Shown piece by piece: positions 26,105-34,138 of a stretch of 64,000 bases of DNA. The stretch is from the NCBI RefSeq assembly GCF_028737255.1, contig NZ_JAQZAN010000016.1:62001-126000 (forward strand), written 5' to 3'. The stretch is from Actinomycetospora straminea (GTDB lineage Bacteria; Actinomycetota; Actinomycetes; Mycobacteriales; Pseudonocardiaceae). The notes beneath the pieces are model-generated. The model did no database searches, had not been told where the DNA came from, and was given only the letters and a program-made list of their open reading frames with translations. The translations under genes were made by a program, and so were the position numbers. Numbering within the stretch: the stretch's first letter is position 1; the number at the start of each line of letters is the position of its first letter.

Positions 26105-27193
26105 TCAGCCGGCGGCCGCCCACGCCTCGAGCATGGCGCGGGCGATGGACACGCCGCCGGGCAGGATGAGCTCGCGCCCGCTGCCCGCCTCGAACGCCGT
26201 GCCGCCGACGCCCCGCGACCCCCGCACGGCGCCGTCGCGGTGCGACCACTCGCCGGCTTCGAGCGCCGCCCGCAGCTCGGCGCGCGTGATCCAGCGCGCC
26301 CCCTCGATCTCGCCCTCCTGGAGCTTGATCGCCTGCTCCGGGTCCGCGACGGCCGTGAAGCCGATCATCAGCGAGCGCGGGAAGGGCCACGGCTGGGAGC
26401 CGAGGTACGAGATCGTGTGCACGTCGACCCCGACCTCCTCGGCGCACTCGCGGGCCACGCAGGCCTCCAGCGACTCGCCGGCCTCGACGAACCCGGCGAG
26501 CACCGAGTAGCGGCCCCGCGGCCAGATCGGCTGGCGCGCCAGCAGCACCCGGGCATGGTCGCCCTCCGCGCCGTCGTGCACCAGGCAGATCATCGACGGG
26601 TCGGTGCGCGGGTACTCCTCGTGCCCCTCGGCGCGGCACAGCTGCGCCCAGCCCGACTTGATCGCGTCCATCGGCGAGCCGTCGCGCGCGCAGAACCGTG
26701 AGCGGTCGTGCCAGTTGAGCAGCGCCACCGCGGTGGTCATCAGCCCCGCGCTGCGGGCGTCGAGGTCGGCGCCCGAGCTGCGCAGGTCGGTCCAGTTGTC
26801 GTGGTCCGGGCCGCCGCCCGCGCGCTCCCACTGCTCGGCGGTCATGAACCCCGAGCCGGCGTCGTTCGACTCCGCCTCGGCCGGGTCGGGCACGCGCACC
26901 GCCCAGTACGCGGTGCCGTCCTCCTCGCCGAGGAGCACCGCGCCGTCGGGGATCGCGTCGCCGACCCCCGTCGTCGGGGCGAAGGCCAGCGTGAGCGTGC
27001 CGTCGTCGCCCCGCTCGACCGGCGTGCGGCCGTGCGGGTCGACGAGGACCACCTGCGCGTCGGGCCAGAGCGTCTTGACGTGCTCCGGGTCGACGCGCAG
27101 CTGCTCGCGGCGGTCGACCGTCGAGCGCGACAGCGACGGGTCGGCGTCGAGGTGGAAGGCGGCGCGCAGGTCCGGGCCCGCGGTCCCCGTCAC
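26105..27193 (-). CDS. nudC: NADH pyrophosphatase NudC
   Basis: A 362-residue Nudix hydrolase. The Nudix box spans about 234-256 (GFVEAGES...REC-AEEVG), followed by the NudC-specific SQPWPFPRS near 265-273. Family members split NADH (and NAD caps on RNA) into NMNH and AMP. The zinc ribbon between the N-terminal and Nudix domains is degenerate: only Cys168 and Cys186 remain, with Asp171 and Gly/His residues where other Cys would be. GTG 27193 has GGAGAT seven bases upstream and overlaps the M16 stop (GTGA). Neighbouring mrx1 and uvrD2 match Rv3198c-Rv3199c. Confidence 0.93.
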   Translation of the reverse strand: MTGTAGPDLRAAFHLDADPSLSRSTVDRREQLRVDPEHVKTLWPDAQVVLVDPHGRTPVERGDDGTLTLAFAPTTGVGDAIPDGAVLLGEEDGTAYWAVRVPDPAEAESNDAGSGFMTAEQWERAGGGPDHDNWTDLRSSGADLDARSAGLMTTAVALLNWHDRSRFCARDGSPMDAIKSGWAQLCRAEGHEEYPRTDPSMICLVHDGAEGDHARVLLARQPIWPRGRYSVLAGFVEAGESLEACVARECAEEVGVDVHTISYLGSQPWPFPRSLMIGFTAVADPEQAIKLQEGEIEGARWITRAELRAALEAGEWSHRDGAVRGSRGVGGTAFEAGSGRELILPGGVSIARAMLEAWAAAG

Positions 27194-28590
27194 GAGCGGA
27201 TCTCCACGCCGCCCAGCGCCCGCAGCCCGTCCGCGGTGCTCGCGGCGTCCGCGACGACGACCCCGGTGAACGCGGTGGGCGCGTAGAACGTCGCGGCGGC
27301 CGCGGCGACCTCCTCGACCGTCACCGCCTCGATCCGCGCCGGGTGCTCGCGCAGCCACGCCGACGACAGCCCGTACGCGGCGAGCCCGGCGAGCGTCGAG
27401 GCGTAGCCGGCCTGCGTCGTCATCGAGATCAGCAGCGAGCCGACGAGGTAGCGCCGCGCCGACTCGACCTCGTCGGCGCTCGGCGGGACCACCGCGAGGC
27501 GCCCCAGCTCGTAGCGCACCTCGAGCAGCGCCGGGGCGGTGACCTCGGACGCGACGTCGGTCTCGACGAGCAGGACCGCGCCGTGCGGGTCGAGCTCGAG
27601 CGACGACGACGCGTGGTAGGTGTAGCCCTTGTCCTCGCGCAGGTTCTCCACCAGCCGCGACGAGAAGTAGCCGCCCAGCGTCAGGTTCGCGAGCTGCAGC
27701 GCGCCGTAGCGCGGGTCGCTGCGGCCCACCGCGGGCGCCGAGAGCCGCAGCTGCGACTGCACCGCGCCCGGCCGGTCGACCAGCAGCAGGTCCTGCGCCG
27801 TCAGCCCGGGCAGCGGCCCGAGCGCGTCGGCGTCCCCGCTCGACCAGCCGGCGAGGGCGGACTCGACGCGGGCGACGGCACCGGCCGGGTCGAGGTCCCC
27901 GACGAGGACGAGCACCGACCCGCCGGGGAGCAGCGCCGCGGCCTGCAGGGCGCGCACCGCGTCGGCGGACACCGCCGAGACCTCCTCCGGCCGCGGCATC
28001 TCCCGCGTCACCGGGTGGGTGCCGTAGCGCCGTTCCTGCAGCGCCCGCCGCGCGATCACCGACGGCTGCGCGGACGCCATCTCGATCCGCTCGACGAGGC
28101 GCTCGCGCTCGCGGGCCAGCTCGTCCTCGGGGTGGGTGGCGTCGAGGAGCAGGTCGGCGAGGACGTCGAGCAGCGTGTCGAGGCCGTCGGCCAGGGCGTG
28201 CCCGGACACCGCGAGGCGCTCCGGGTCGACCGAGAACCCGATCTCGCCCCCGACCCCGGCCAGGTCGTCGTCGATGCCGACGCGGCTGCGCCGCCGGGTG
28301 CCGGACAGGATCGTCGTCGCGAGCAGCTCGGCGACCGCGGGGTGGTCGGAGCCCCCGCTGCCGTTCGGGCCCGTGCCGTCCGCGAACGGCACCCGCAGGC
28401 GCATCTCGACCATCGGCACCTCGGCCCGGCGGACCGCGATGACCCGCAGCCCGGACGCGAGGACGGTGTCGACCTCGTCGGGGGCGGGGACCGCGCGCTG
28501 GGGCCCCAGCGGCGGCAGCGGGCGGGGCCCGGTGGGCGTGCTGCCGATCTCCTCGGCGCTGCGTCGGGTCGAGCTGGTGGGCGCGCTCAC
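27190..28590 (-). CDS. M16 family peptidase, non-catalytic subunit
   Basis: A 466-residue pitrilysin/M16 protein that lacks the HxxEH zinc motif; the corresponding N-terminal part reads DHPAVAELLATTIL. It keeps the R/Y substrate-grip motif (RLVENLREDKGYTYHA, residues in the 320s-330s). In two-component M16 peptidases one subunit holds zinc and the other supplies this motif, so it probably forms a heterodimer with the next upstream product. GTGA overlaps join it to both neighbours, making a three-gene chain with nudC. Target peptides unknown. Confidence 0.9.
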   Translation of the reverse strand: MSAPTSSTRRSAEEIGSTPTGPRPLPPLGPQRAVPAPDEVDTVLASGLRVIAVRRAEVPMVEMRLRVPFADGTGPNGSGGSDHPAVAELLATTILSGTRRRSRVGIDDDLAGVGGEIGFSVDPERLAVSGHALADGLDTLLDVLADLLLDATHPEDELARERERLVERIEMASAQPSVIARRALQERRYGTHPVTREMPRPEEVSAVSADAVRALQAAALLPGGSVLVLVGDLDPAGAVARVESALAGWSSGDADALGPLPGLTAQDLLLVDRPGAVQSQLRLSAPAVGRSDPRYGALQLANLTLGGYFSSRLVENLREDKGYTYHASSSLELDPHGAVLLVETDVASEVTAPALLEVRYELGRLAVVPPSADEVESARRYLVGSLLISMTTQAGYASTLAGLAAYGLSSAWLREHPARIEAVTVEEVAAAAATFYAPTAFTGVVVADAASTADGLRALGGVEIRS

Positions 28591-29897
28591 TGCCCACCCC
28601 CCGGCGTGACGGTGAGGATCGCGCGGGCGTCGGGACGCAGCGCGCCGGCGGCCGCGGCGACCGCGGCCGGCTCGACGGCGGCGAGGCGCCCGGGCAGCTC
28701 GTCGGCCAGCTCGGCGCGGCCCTGCACCAGTTCCGCCGAGCCGAGGGCGAGCATGCGGCTCATCAGCCGGTCGTGCTCCCGGTGCAGCGAGGAGGCCCAG
28801 CGCGCGGTGACCCGGCGCAGCTCCTCGGCGTCGGGCCCCCGCGCGGCGAGCCGGGCGAGCTCGTCGTCGACGGCCGCGACGACACGGTCGGTGTCGACCG
28901 TCGCGGGGTGCACGGCGGTGATCGTGAAGGTGTCGGGGTCGCGGGCGTCGAGCGGGGCGCCCATCAGCCCGGCGGAGGCCGAGACGTCGGTGACGAGCTG
29001 GTCGCCGTAGACGAGGCGCTGGGTCAGCCGCGCGGCCTCGCCGTCGGTGAGCAGGCTCGCCAGCACCGCGTGCGCGAGGTAGCCGTCGAGGTCGTTGGCC
29101 GGGTCGGGCAGGCGGTAGCCGAGCGCGAGCGCGGGCAGCGGGGCGTGCGCGTCGACGACGGCGTCGCGGCGCTCCCCGTCGGGCGGCGGCTCGGCGAAGC
29201 TCGGGCGCGACGGCACCGGGCGGGCCGGGATGTCGCCGAAGTGCTTCTCGACGAGCGTCGCGGCGTCGTCGACGTCGATGTCGCCGACGACGGTGAGCAC
29301 CGCGTTGCCCGGCGCGTAGTAGGCGTCGAAGAACGCGGCGGCGTCGTCGAGGTCGGCCTGCTCGAGGTCGGTGAAGTCGCCGTAGCCGTTGTGGGCGTTC
29401 GGGTAGGTGTCGTAGAGCACCGGCGGCAGCAGGATCCAGGGGAAGCCGCCGTAGGGCCGGTTGAGGACGTTGAGGCGGATCTCCTCCTTGACCACGTCCA
29501 CCTGGTTGCGCAGGTTCTCCTGCGTCAGACGCGGGGCGCGCAGCCGGTCGGCCTCGAGGAACAGCGCGCGCTCGAGGGCCGCGGACGGCAGGACCTCGAA
29601 GTAGTTCGTGTAGTCCTGGTGCGTCGAGCCGTTGAAGACCCCGCCCGACGACTGCACGTGGCGGAAGTGCGCGAGCTTCTCCAGGCTCTCCGAGCCCTGG
29701 AACATGAGGTGCTCGAAGAGGTGCGCGAACCCGGTCCGGCCCTCGGGCTCGGAGCGGAACCCGACGTCGACGTGGACGGCGACGCCGACGACGGGGGCGG
29801 CAGGGTCGGGCACGAGCAGCACACGGAGGCCGTTGTCGAGCACCCGGCGCTGCAGCCCGCTGTCGGCCCTGTTCGGGGCGGTCAGGCTGGAGGTCAC
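28587..29897 (-). CDS. M16 family zinc peptidase, catalytic subunit
   Basis: A 436-residue M16 peptidase with the inverted zinc motif HLFEHLMF (HxxEH) near residue 60 and a downstream Glu-rich helix (DVVKEEIRLNV) supplying the third ligand. No signal peptide is visible. It is paired with a catalytically empty M16 gene directly downstream through a GTGA overlap. GTG 29897 starts the protein, and TAGTCT about seven bases upstream could be the -10 of a leaderless transcript. Confidence 0.92.
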   Translation of the reverse strand: MTSSLTAPNRADSGLQRRVLDNGLRVLLVPDPAAPVVGVAVHVDVGFRSEPEGRTGFAHLFEHLMFQGSESLEKLAHFRHVQSSGGVFNGSTHQDYTNYFEVLPSAALERALFLEADRLRAPRLTQENLRNQVDVVKEEIRLNVLNRPYGGFPWILLPPVLYDTYPNAHNGYGDFTDLEQADLDDAAAFFDAYYAPGNAVLTVVGDIDVDDAATLVEKHFGDIPARPVPSRPSFAEPPPDGERRDAVVDAHAPLPALALGYRLPDPANDLDGYLAHAVLASLLTDGEAARLTQRLVYGDQLVTDVSASAGLMGAPLDARDPDTFTITAVHPATVDTDRVVAAVDDELARLAARGPDAEELRRVTARWASSLHREHDRLMSRMLALGSAELVQGRAELADELPGRLAAVEPAAVAAAAGALRPDARAILTVTPGGGQ

Positions 29898-29908
29898 ACG
29901 ATCAGAGA

Positions 29909-30775
29909 CTAATCGCGGTGCGGCCCGGAGGCCGGACGGCGCGGCCCGGCCGCCGTGCCGCGGGTGCGGGGCCGTGCCGTGCTCCGTCCCGCCCCCCGGG
30001 GCGTGGTGCGCGCGGACGGCTGGCGGCGTCCGACGTCGAGGGCGGCGGGACGCCCGGCCCGGCCCGACCGTCCGGGACGCGCCGCCGGGCGGTGCGCGGT
30101 GCGGCGGGCCGCCGGGCGCGGGGTCGCGGGGCCGTTCGCGGTGGTGGTGACGCGCCGGGCGGGGCTGGTGATCCGGCGCGCCGGGGCCGTCGCCGCCCGG
30201 CGGGAGCGCTCGCGGACCACGGCGACGAGCAGGCCGGCCATCCCCAGGCCCGCGACGCCAGTGAGCAGGATCGCGAGGCGGTCGGTGAGCGGGGACTCGG
30301 CCGGGTCGGGGTCGACGAGGGCGGCGGACGACCCCGTGCCGAGCACCCGGGCGGGCGCGTCGGCGGGCTCGGTGCCGACGAAGGCCATGCGCACGGTGAG
30401 GTGCGAGCCCATCGGGGTGCCGCACCCGTCGAGCGGCATGAGGCGCCGCCCGGATGGGCCGTCGACGGCGACCGTGTCGCGCGGGTCCGCACCGGTGCAC
30501 GAGGCGGTGGCGACGACGGTGGCCGGGCCGACGGTCTCGACGGCCGCGGGCGCCGCGTCGGCGCCGGCGTCGGCCCCGTCACCGTGGGCCCCGACGGGGT
30601 TCGCCACGAGGATCAGCCAGAGCGCCACGCCCGCGCCGATCGCGAGCGCGAGGAGCACGCCGAGCACGGGACCGCGGCGGTGCCGGCGCGCCCCTCGACC
30701 CGTGGGTCGACCCCCGCCCCGCACCAGGTGGGAACGATCCAGATGCGAGCCCGCCACAGCTCCCGAGAACGACAC
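29909..30775 (-). CDS. Membrane protein of unknown function
   Basis: About 288 residues, not recognised. Hydrophobic segments near 38-59 and 165-188 leave a roughly 105-residue outer part with two Cys (about 93 and 117) that could form a disulfide. A long basic Arg/Pro/Ala-rich C-terminal tail lies inside. It ends 11 bases upstream of the M16 operon on the same strand. The GTG start at 30775 is one of several; the second half of the tail is low complexity, so its true extent is uncertain. The 270 bases upstream hold no gene. Confidence 0.55.
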   Translation of the reverse strand: MSFSGAVAGSHLDRSHLVRGGGRPTGRGARRHRRGPVLGVLLALAIGAGVALWLILVANPVGAHGDGADAGADAAPAAVETVGPATVVATASCTGADPRDTVAVDGPSGRRLMPLDGCGTPMGSHLTVRMAFVGTEPADAPARVLGTGSSAALVDPDPAESPLTDRLAILLTGVAGLGMAGLLVAVVRERSRRAATAPARRITSPARRVTTTANGPATPRPAARRTAHRPAARPGRSGRAGRPAALDVGRRQPSARTTPRGAGRSTARPRTRGTAAGPRRPASGPHRD

Positions 30776-30996
30776 GAGCGGGATTCAAACACCCGCGACG
30801 CTCCCACGATCGAGGCATCCACCACACACGCGATCCGGCGTCTGCTACGGCGATCCGGGCACGGTCGACCCGGCCCCGCGGCCGTCGGCGCGGGCCCGTC
30901 CCACCGGAGAGCGACGGGCCCGCGACCTTGAGGCCGCCGTGCGGGTGATCTTCCGTCGCGGGTCCTCGGCGGGAGCCCCGCGCGACACGATCGGAT

Positions 30997-31064
30997 GACG
31001 TCGGGCGGCGTCGGGAGGAGGCGTCGGGAGGAGGCGTCGGGAGAAGACGTCAGGAGAAGGCGTC
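30997..31064. repeat. 13-base minisatellite at the SDR 3' end
   Basis: Four 13-base units close to GCGTCGGGAGGAG (starting 31008, 31021, 31034 and 31047) with partial units at both ends. It overlaps the last codons of the SDR gene. Repeat slippage here would alter only the tail of that protein. Confidence 0.75.
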
Positions 31065-32018
31065 GACCCCGGTCCGCTCGGCCGACACGGCCCACAGGCG
31101 CGCGGCGGCGTCGGGGTCGATCGCGTAGGGCCGCACGCCTCCGGCGCCCGCCTCCGGCGCGACCGTGGCGACCTCGCAGTCCTCGAGGTAGAGCCCGCCG
31201 AGGCCCGCGAGCTGCGGCGACGTCGCGGCCCACACCTCGGTGGCGGCGCCGGCCTCGGGCGTCTTGAAGCCCGCGGCGGCCTCCGGGGTCGGGTTGCCGT
31301 CCTCGTCGACCCAGCCGAGCGCGACCATCTCCTCGCGCGGGAGGTGGCGCTGCAGCGGGGTCAGGATGCCGCCGGGGTGCAGCGAGAACGCCCGCACACC
31401 CTGCGGCGCGGCGAGCCGGTCGAGGTGCAGGGCGAAGAGGACGTTCGCGGTCTTCGCCTGGCCGTAGGCCCGCCACTTGTCGTAGGGCTCGGCGCGCCAG
31501 TCGAGGTCGTCGAAGCGGACCGGCGAGCGGTGGTGCCCCCGCGACGACACCGAGACCACCCGGGCGTCCCGCCCGCGCGCGATGGCCGGCCAGAGGCGGT
31601 TGACCAGCGCGAAGTGCCCGAGGTGGTTGGTGCCGAACTGCGCCTCCCAGCCCGGGCCCACGCGCATCTCCGGGGTGGCCATGATCCCGGCGTTGTCGAT
31701 CATCATGTCGATCGCGCGGTCCGACGCGAGGAAGCGGTCGGCGAAGGCGGCGATGCTGTCCGGATCGCCGAGGTCGAGGGCGTCGGTCTCGACACGCTCG
31801 AGGCCGTCGAGGGCCTCCTTCGCGGCCTCGGGACGCCGGGCGGGGACGACGACGTGCGCGCCGGCCGCGGTCAGGGCGCGCGTCGCCTCGAGCCCGAGTC
31901 CCGAGTAGCCGCCGGTGACGACGGCCAGCCGGCCGGTGAGGTCGAGGCCCGCGAGGACCTCCGCGGCGGTGGTGTCCTTGCCGAAGCCGGAACCGATGGG
32001 GTGCTGCTGTTCGATCAC
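31050..32018 (-). CDS. SDR family oxidoreductase, retinol dehydrogenase-like
   Basis: A 322-residue short-chain dehydrogenase. The cofactor loop is VVTGGYSGLGLEATRAL, followed by ARRPEAA, which suggests NADP. DNAGIMATPE is the NNAG-equivalent and YGQAK is the catalytic YxxxK. The C-terminal part has the long extension of the light-dependent protochlorophyllide/retinol dehydrogenase-like SDR group. GTG 32018 gives family length. A TTCGAG-N4-CTCGAA dyad lies 18 bases upstream. Substrate not known. Confidence 0.87.
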   Translation of the reverse strand: MIEQQHPIGSGFGKDTTAAEVLAGLDLTGRLAVVTGGYSGLGLEATRALTAAGAHVVVPARRPEAAKEALDGLERVETDALDLGDPDSIAAFADRFLASDRAIDMMIDNAGIMATPEMRVGPGWEAQFGTNHLGHFALVNRLWPAIARGRDARVVSVSSRGHHRSPVRFDDLDWRAEPYDKWRAYGQAKTANVLFALHLDRLAAPQGVRAFSLHPGGILTPLQRHLPREEMVALGWVDEDGNPTPEAAAGFKTPEAGAATEVWAATSPQLAGLGGLYLEDCEVATVAPEAGAGGVRPYAIDPDAAARLWAVSAERTGVDAFS

Positions 32019-32035
32019 GCCACCGACGCTAGGAC

Positions 32036-32051
32036 TTCGAGTGCGCTCGAA
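32036..32051. promoter_or_regulatory. Operator-like dyad upstream of SDR gene
   Basis: TTCGAG-TGCG-CTCGAA, a perfect six-base inverted repeat 18 bases before the SDR start, within its expected promoter. No cognate regulator is adjacent. Confidence 0.4.
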
Positions 32052-32076
32052 CGCAAACCCGCGGCGACGCCGGCGC

Positions 32077-33513
32077 TCAGACGCCGCGGTCGCCCAGCAT
32101 CCGCCACAGGTGCGCGGTCGCCTCGGCACCCGCCAGCAGCAGGGGCAGGACCGCCCGCTCGTCGGGGGCGTGGATGCGGTCCGAGGGCAGCATGACGCCG
32201 AGGAACGCCAGCGGGGCGGCGAGCTCGGTGGCGAGCAGCGCCTCCGGGCCGCTGCCGCCCTCGCGCGCCGGCAGCACCTCGGCGCCGAGCGCCACGCCCA
32301 TGGCCTCCCGGATCGTCGTCACGAGCGTCGAGTCGACGTCGCAGATCAGCGGCGGGACGCCGGGACCGCCGGCGATGACCTCGGCGCTGATGCCGGGCGG
32401 GGTGTGCGCGGCGACGAACGCGCGGACGCCCTCGAGCACGCGCGCGGGGTCCTGGTCGGCGACGAGCCGGAAGGTCAGCTTGGCGGTCGCCGAGTGCGGG
32501 ACGATCGTCTTGTGGCCGGGGCCGCCGTAGCCGCCGTGCAGGCCGTTGACCTCCGCGGTCGGGCGCGCCCAGAGCCGCTCGTAGGTGCTCCAGCCCGCCT
32601 CGCCCGCGGTGGCCTGCGCGCCCGCCGCCGAACCCGCGAGCCACGCGGGCTCGTCGAAGGGCAGCGCGGCCCAGGCGGCGCGCTCGGCGTCGGTGGGCGG
32701 GCGGACGTCGTCGTAGAAGCCGGGCACCTGCACGCGGCGGTCGTCGTCGTGCAGGGCCGCGACGAGGCGGGCGAGCTCGGTGACGGGGTTGGGTACCGCG
32801 CCGCCGAACTGCCCGGAGTGCAGGTCCACCGACGCGCCGCGGAAGACGATCTCCGTGTCGACCATCCCGCGCATGCCCGTGCAGACCGTCGGCGCGTCCC
32901 GGCCGACCATGCCGGTGTCGGTGACGACGATCGCGTCGCAGGCCAGCGCGTCGCGATGCGCCGCGAGCAGCGCGTCGAGGTACGCCGAGCCGGACTCCTC
33001 CTCGCCCTCGGCCAGGAGCTTGAGGTGCACGGCCGGGCCGTCGGCGCCGGTCGCGGCGAGGTGCGCGGCGACCCCGAGCCGGACCATCGCCAGGTGGCCC
33101 TTGTCGTCCGACGCCCCGCGGCCGCGCAGCTCCTCCCCCACGACCTCGGGCTCGAAGGGAGCGAACGACCAGCCGTCGGCGAGGTCGGCGGGCTGGACGT
33201 CGTGGTGCCCGTAGACCAGCACGGTCGGGGCGTCCGCGTCGGCGGCGGGCCACGAGGCGAACACCGCGGGCAGCGCGTCGGTGTCGTCCCACACCTCGAC
33301 CTGCGGCCAGCCCTCCGCGCGCAGCCGCTCGGCGAGCCACGCGGCGGAGCGGGCCACGTCGTCGTGGTGGCCGGGATCGGCCGAGATCGACGGGATCCGC
33401 AGCCATTCCTGGAGGTCCGCCACGAACGCCTCGGCGCGGGCGGCGACGGCGGCGGACTCGGCGGTGGCGCCGGGGGTGGCGCCGGTGCTGGCTCCGGTGG
33501 CCTCGGTGGTCAT
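32077..33513 (-). CDS. M20 family dipeptidase/metallopeptidase
   Basis: A 478-residue M20 peptidase. Zinc-binding landmarks are VLVYGHHDVQPA (first His and Asp), GRGASDDKGHLAM (bridging Asp), LLAEGEEESGS (Glu-Glu) and VVTDTGMV; a C-terminal His ligand is in DRIHAPDE. The middle dimerisation domain carries GASVDLHSGQFGG. It cleaves dipeptides or related amides in the cytoplasm. ATG 33513 follows an alternative longer frame with no conservation. The N-terminus is Thr/Ala/Gly-rich. Confidence 0.9.
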   Translation of the reverse strand: MTTEATGASTGATPGATAESAAVAARAEAFVADLQEWLRIPSISADPGHHDDVARSAAWLAERLRAEGWPQVEVWDDTDALPAVFASWPAADADAPTVLVYGHHDVQPADLADGWSFAPFEPEVVGEELRGRGASDDKGHLAMVRLGVAAHLAATGADGPAVHLKLLAEGEEESGSAYLDALLAAHRDALACDAIVVTDTGMVGRDAPTVCTGMRGMVDTEIVFRGASVDLHSGQFGGAVPNPVTELARLVAALHDDDRRVQVPGFYDDVRPPTDAERAAWAALPFDEPAWLAGSAAGAQATAGEAGWSTYERLWARPTAEVNGLHGGYGGPGHKTIVPHSATAKLTFRLVADQDPARVLEGVRAFVAAHTPPGISAEVIAGGPGVPPLICDVDSTLVTTIREAMGVALGAEVLPAREGGSGPEALLATELAAPLAFLGVMLPSDRIHAPDERAVLPLLLAGAEATAHLWRMLGDRGV

Positions 33514-33595
33514 GGCGGCCACGCTAGTTCGCCCCGGCGCGCACGACACCGCCCGGCCACCGGGTCGGGCGGCGGCCGGGCGGGAGCCTTCGGGG

Positions 33596-34015
33596 TCAGC
33601 GGGCGAACGTCTGCGGGATCTCGGCGCGGCGCACCCAGGTCACGACGCCGAGCAGCACGCCGAGGATCACCGGCGTGTACCAGAAGCCCTCGGAGAGGAA
33701 GAACAGCTGCGCGCCCGTCGCGCCGACCATGAGCGCCACCAGGCACGCCGCGGCGAGGCCCGCGAGCCGGGGCACGAGCAGGCCGATGCCGCCCGCGACC
33801 TCGAGCACGCCGACGACGTGGCGCAGCCACTGGCCCGCGCCCAGGTCGGTGAAGATCTGCACCGCGTAGGCCTCGCCGAACAGCTTGGGTGCGCCGGAGC
33901 CGACGACGAACACGAGCCCGAGCAGCACCTGCAGGGTCCACAGCGCGATGGTCACTCCGCGGGAACGGGCCGGGGCCGACGTGGTCGACGGGGTCGGGGC
34001 GGTCGCGGCGGTCAT
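33596..34015 (-). CDS. DoxX family membrane protein
   Basis: A 139-residue four-helix membrane protein. The first hydrophobic span (about 23-40) is followed by SGAPKLFG, the S-x-x-x-K-L-x motif of DoxX, and later helices end near WVRRAEIP. DoxX proteins are often associated with redox or sulfur metabolism, but no partner is adjacent. The upstream AT-rich gap (34061-34112) has TTGACG on this strand (34079-34074), a good -35 candidate. Confidence 0.85.
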   Translation of the reverse strand: MTAATAPTPSTTSAPARSRGVTIALWTLQVLLGLVFVVGSGAPKLFGEAYAVQIFTDLGAGQWLRHVVGVLEVAGGIGLLVPRLAGLAAACLVALMVGATGAQLFFLSEGFWYTPVILGVLLGVVTWVRRAEIPQTFAR

Positions 34016-34138
34016 CTCGGTCCTCCAGGGGCGGCGGGGCGGTGCCGACAGCTTGGCGGGAACTTGAGTCCTACGTCAATACTTTATGGTTGCTCGGCCG
34101 TACTTTTGTCCGGCGCGGCGATCGGCTTCGCTGGCCCG

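Noticed and set aside
30781..30800. tRNA-like T-arm (GGGATTCAAACACCC)
   Set aside because: The stem and loop lengths are wrong for a T-arm, and no anticodon or D-arm can be built on either strand nearby.
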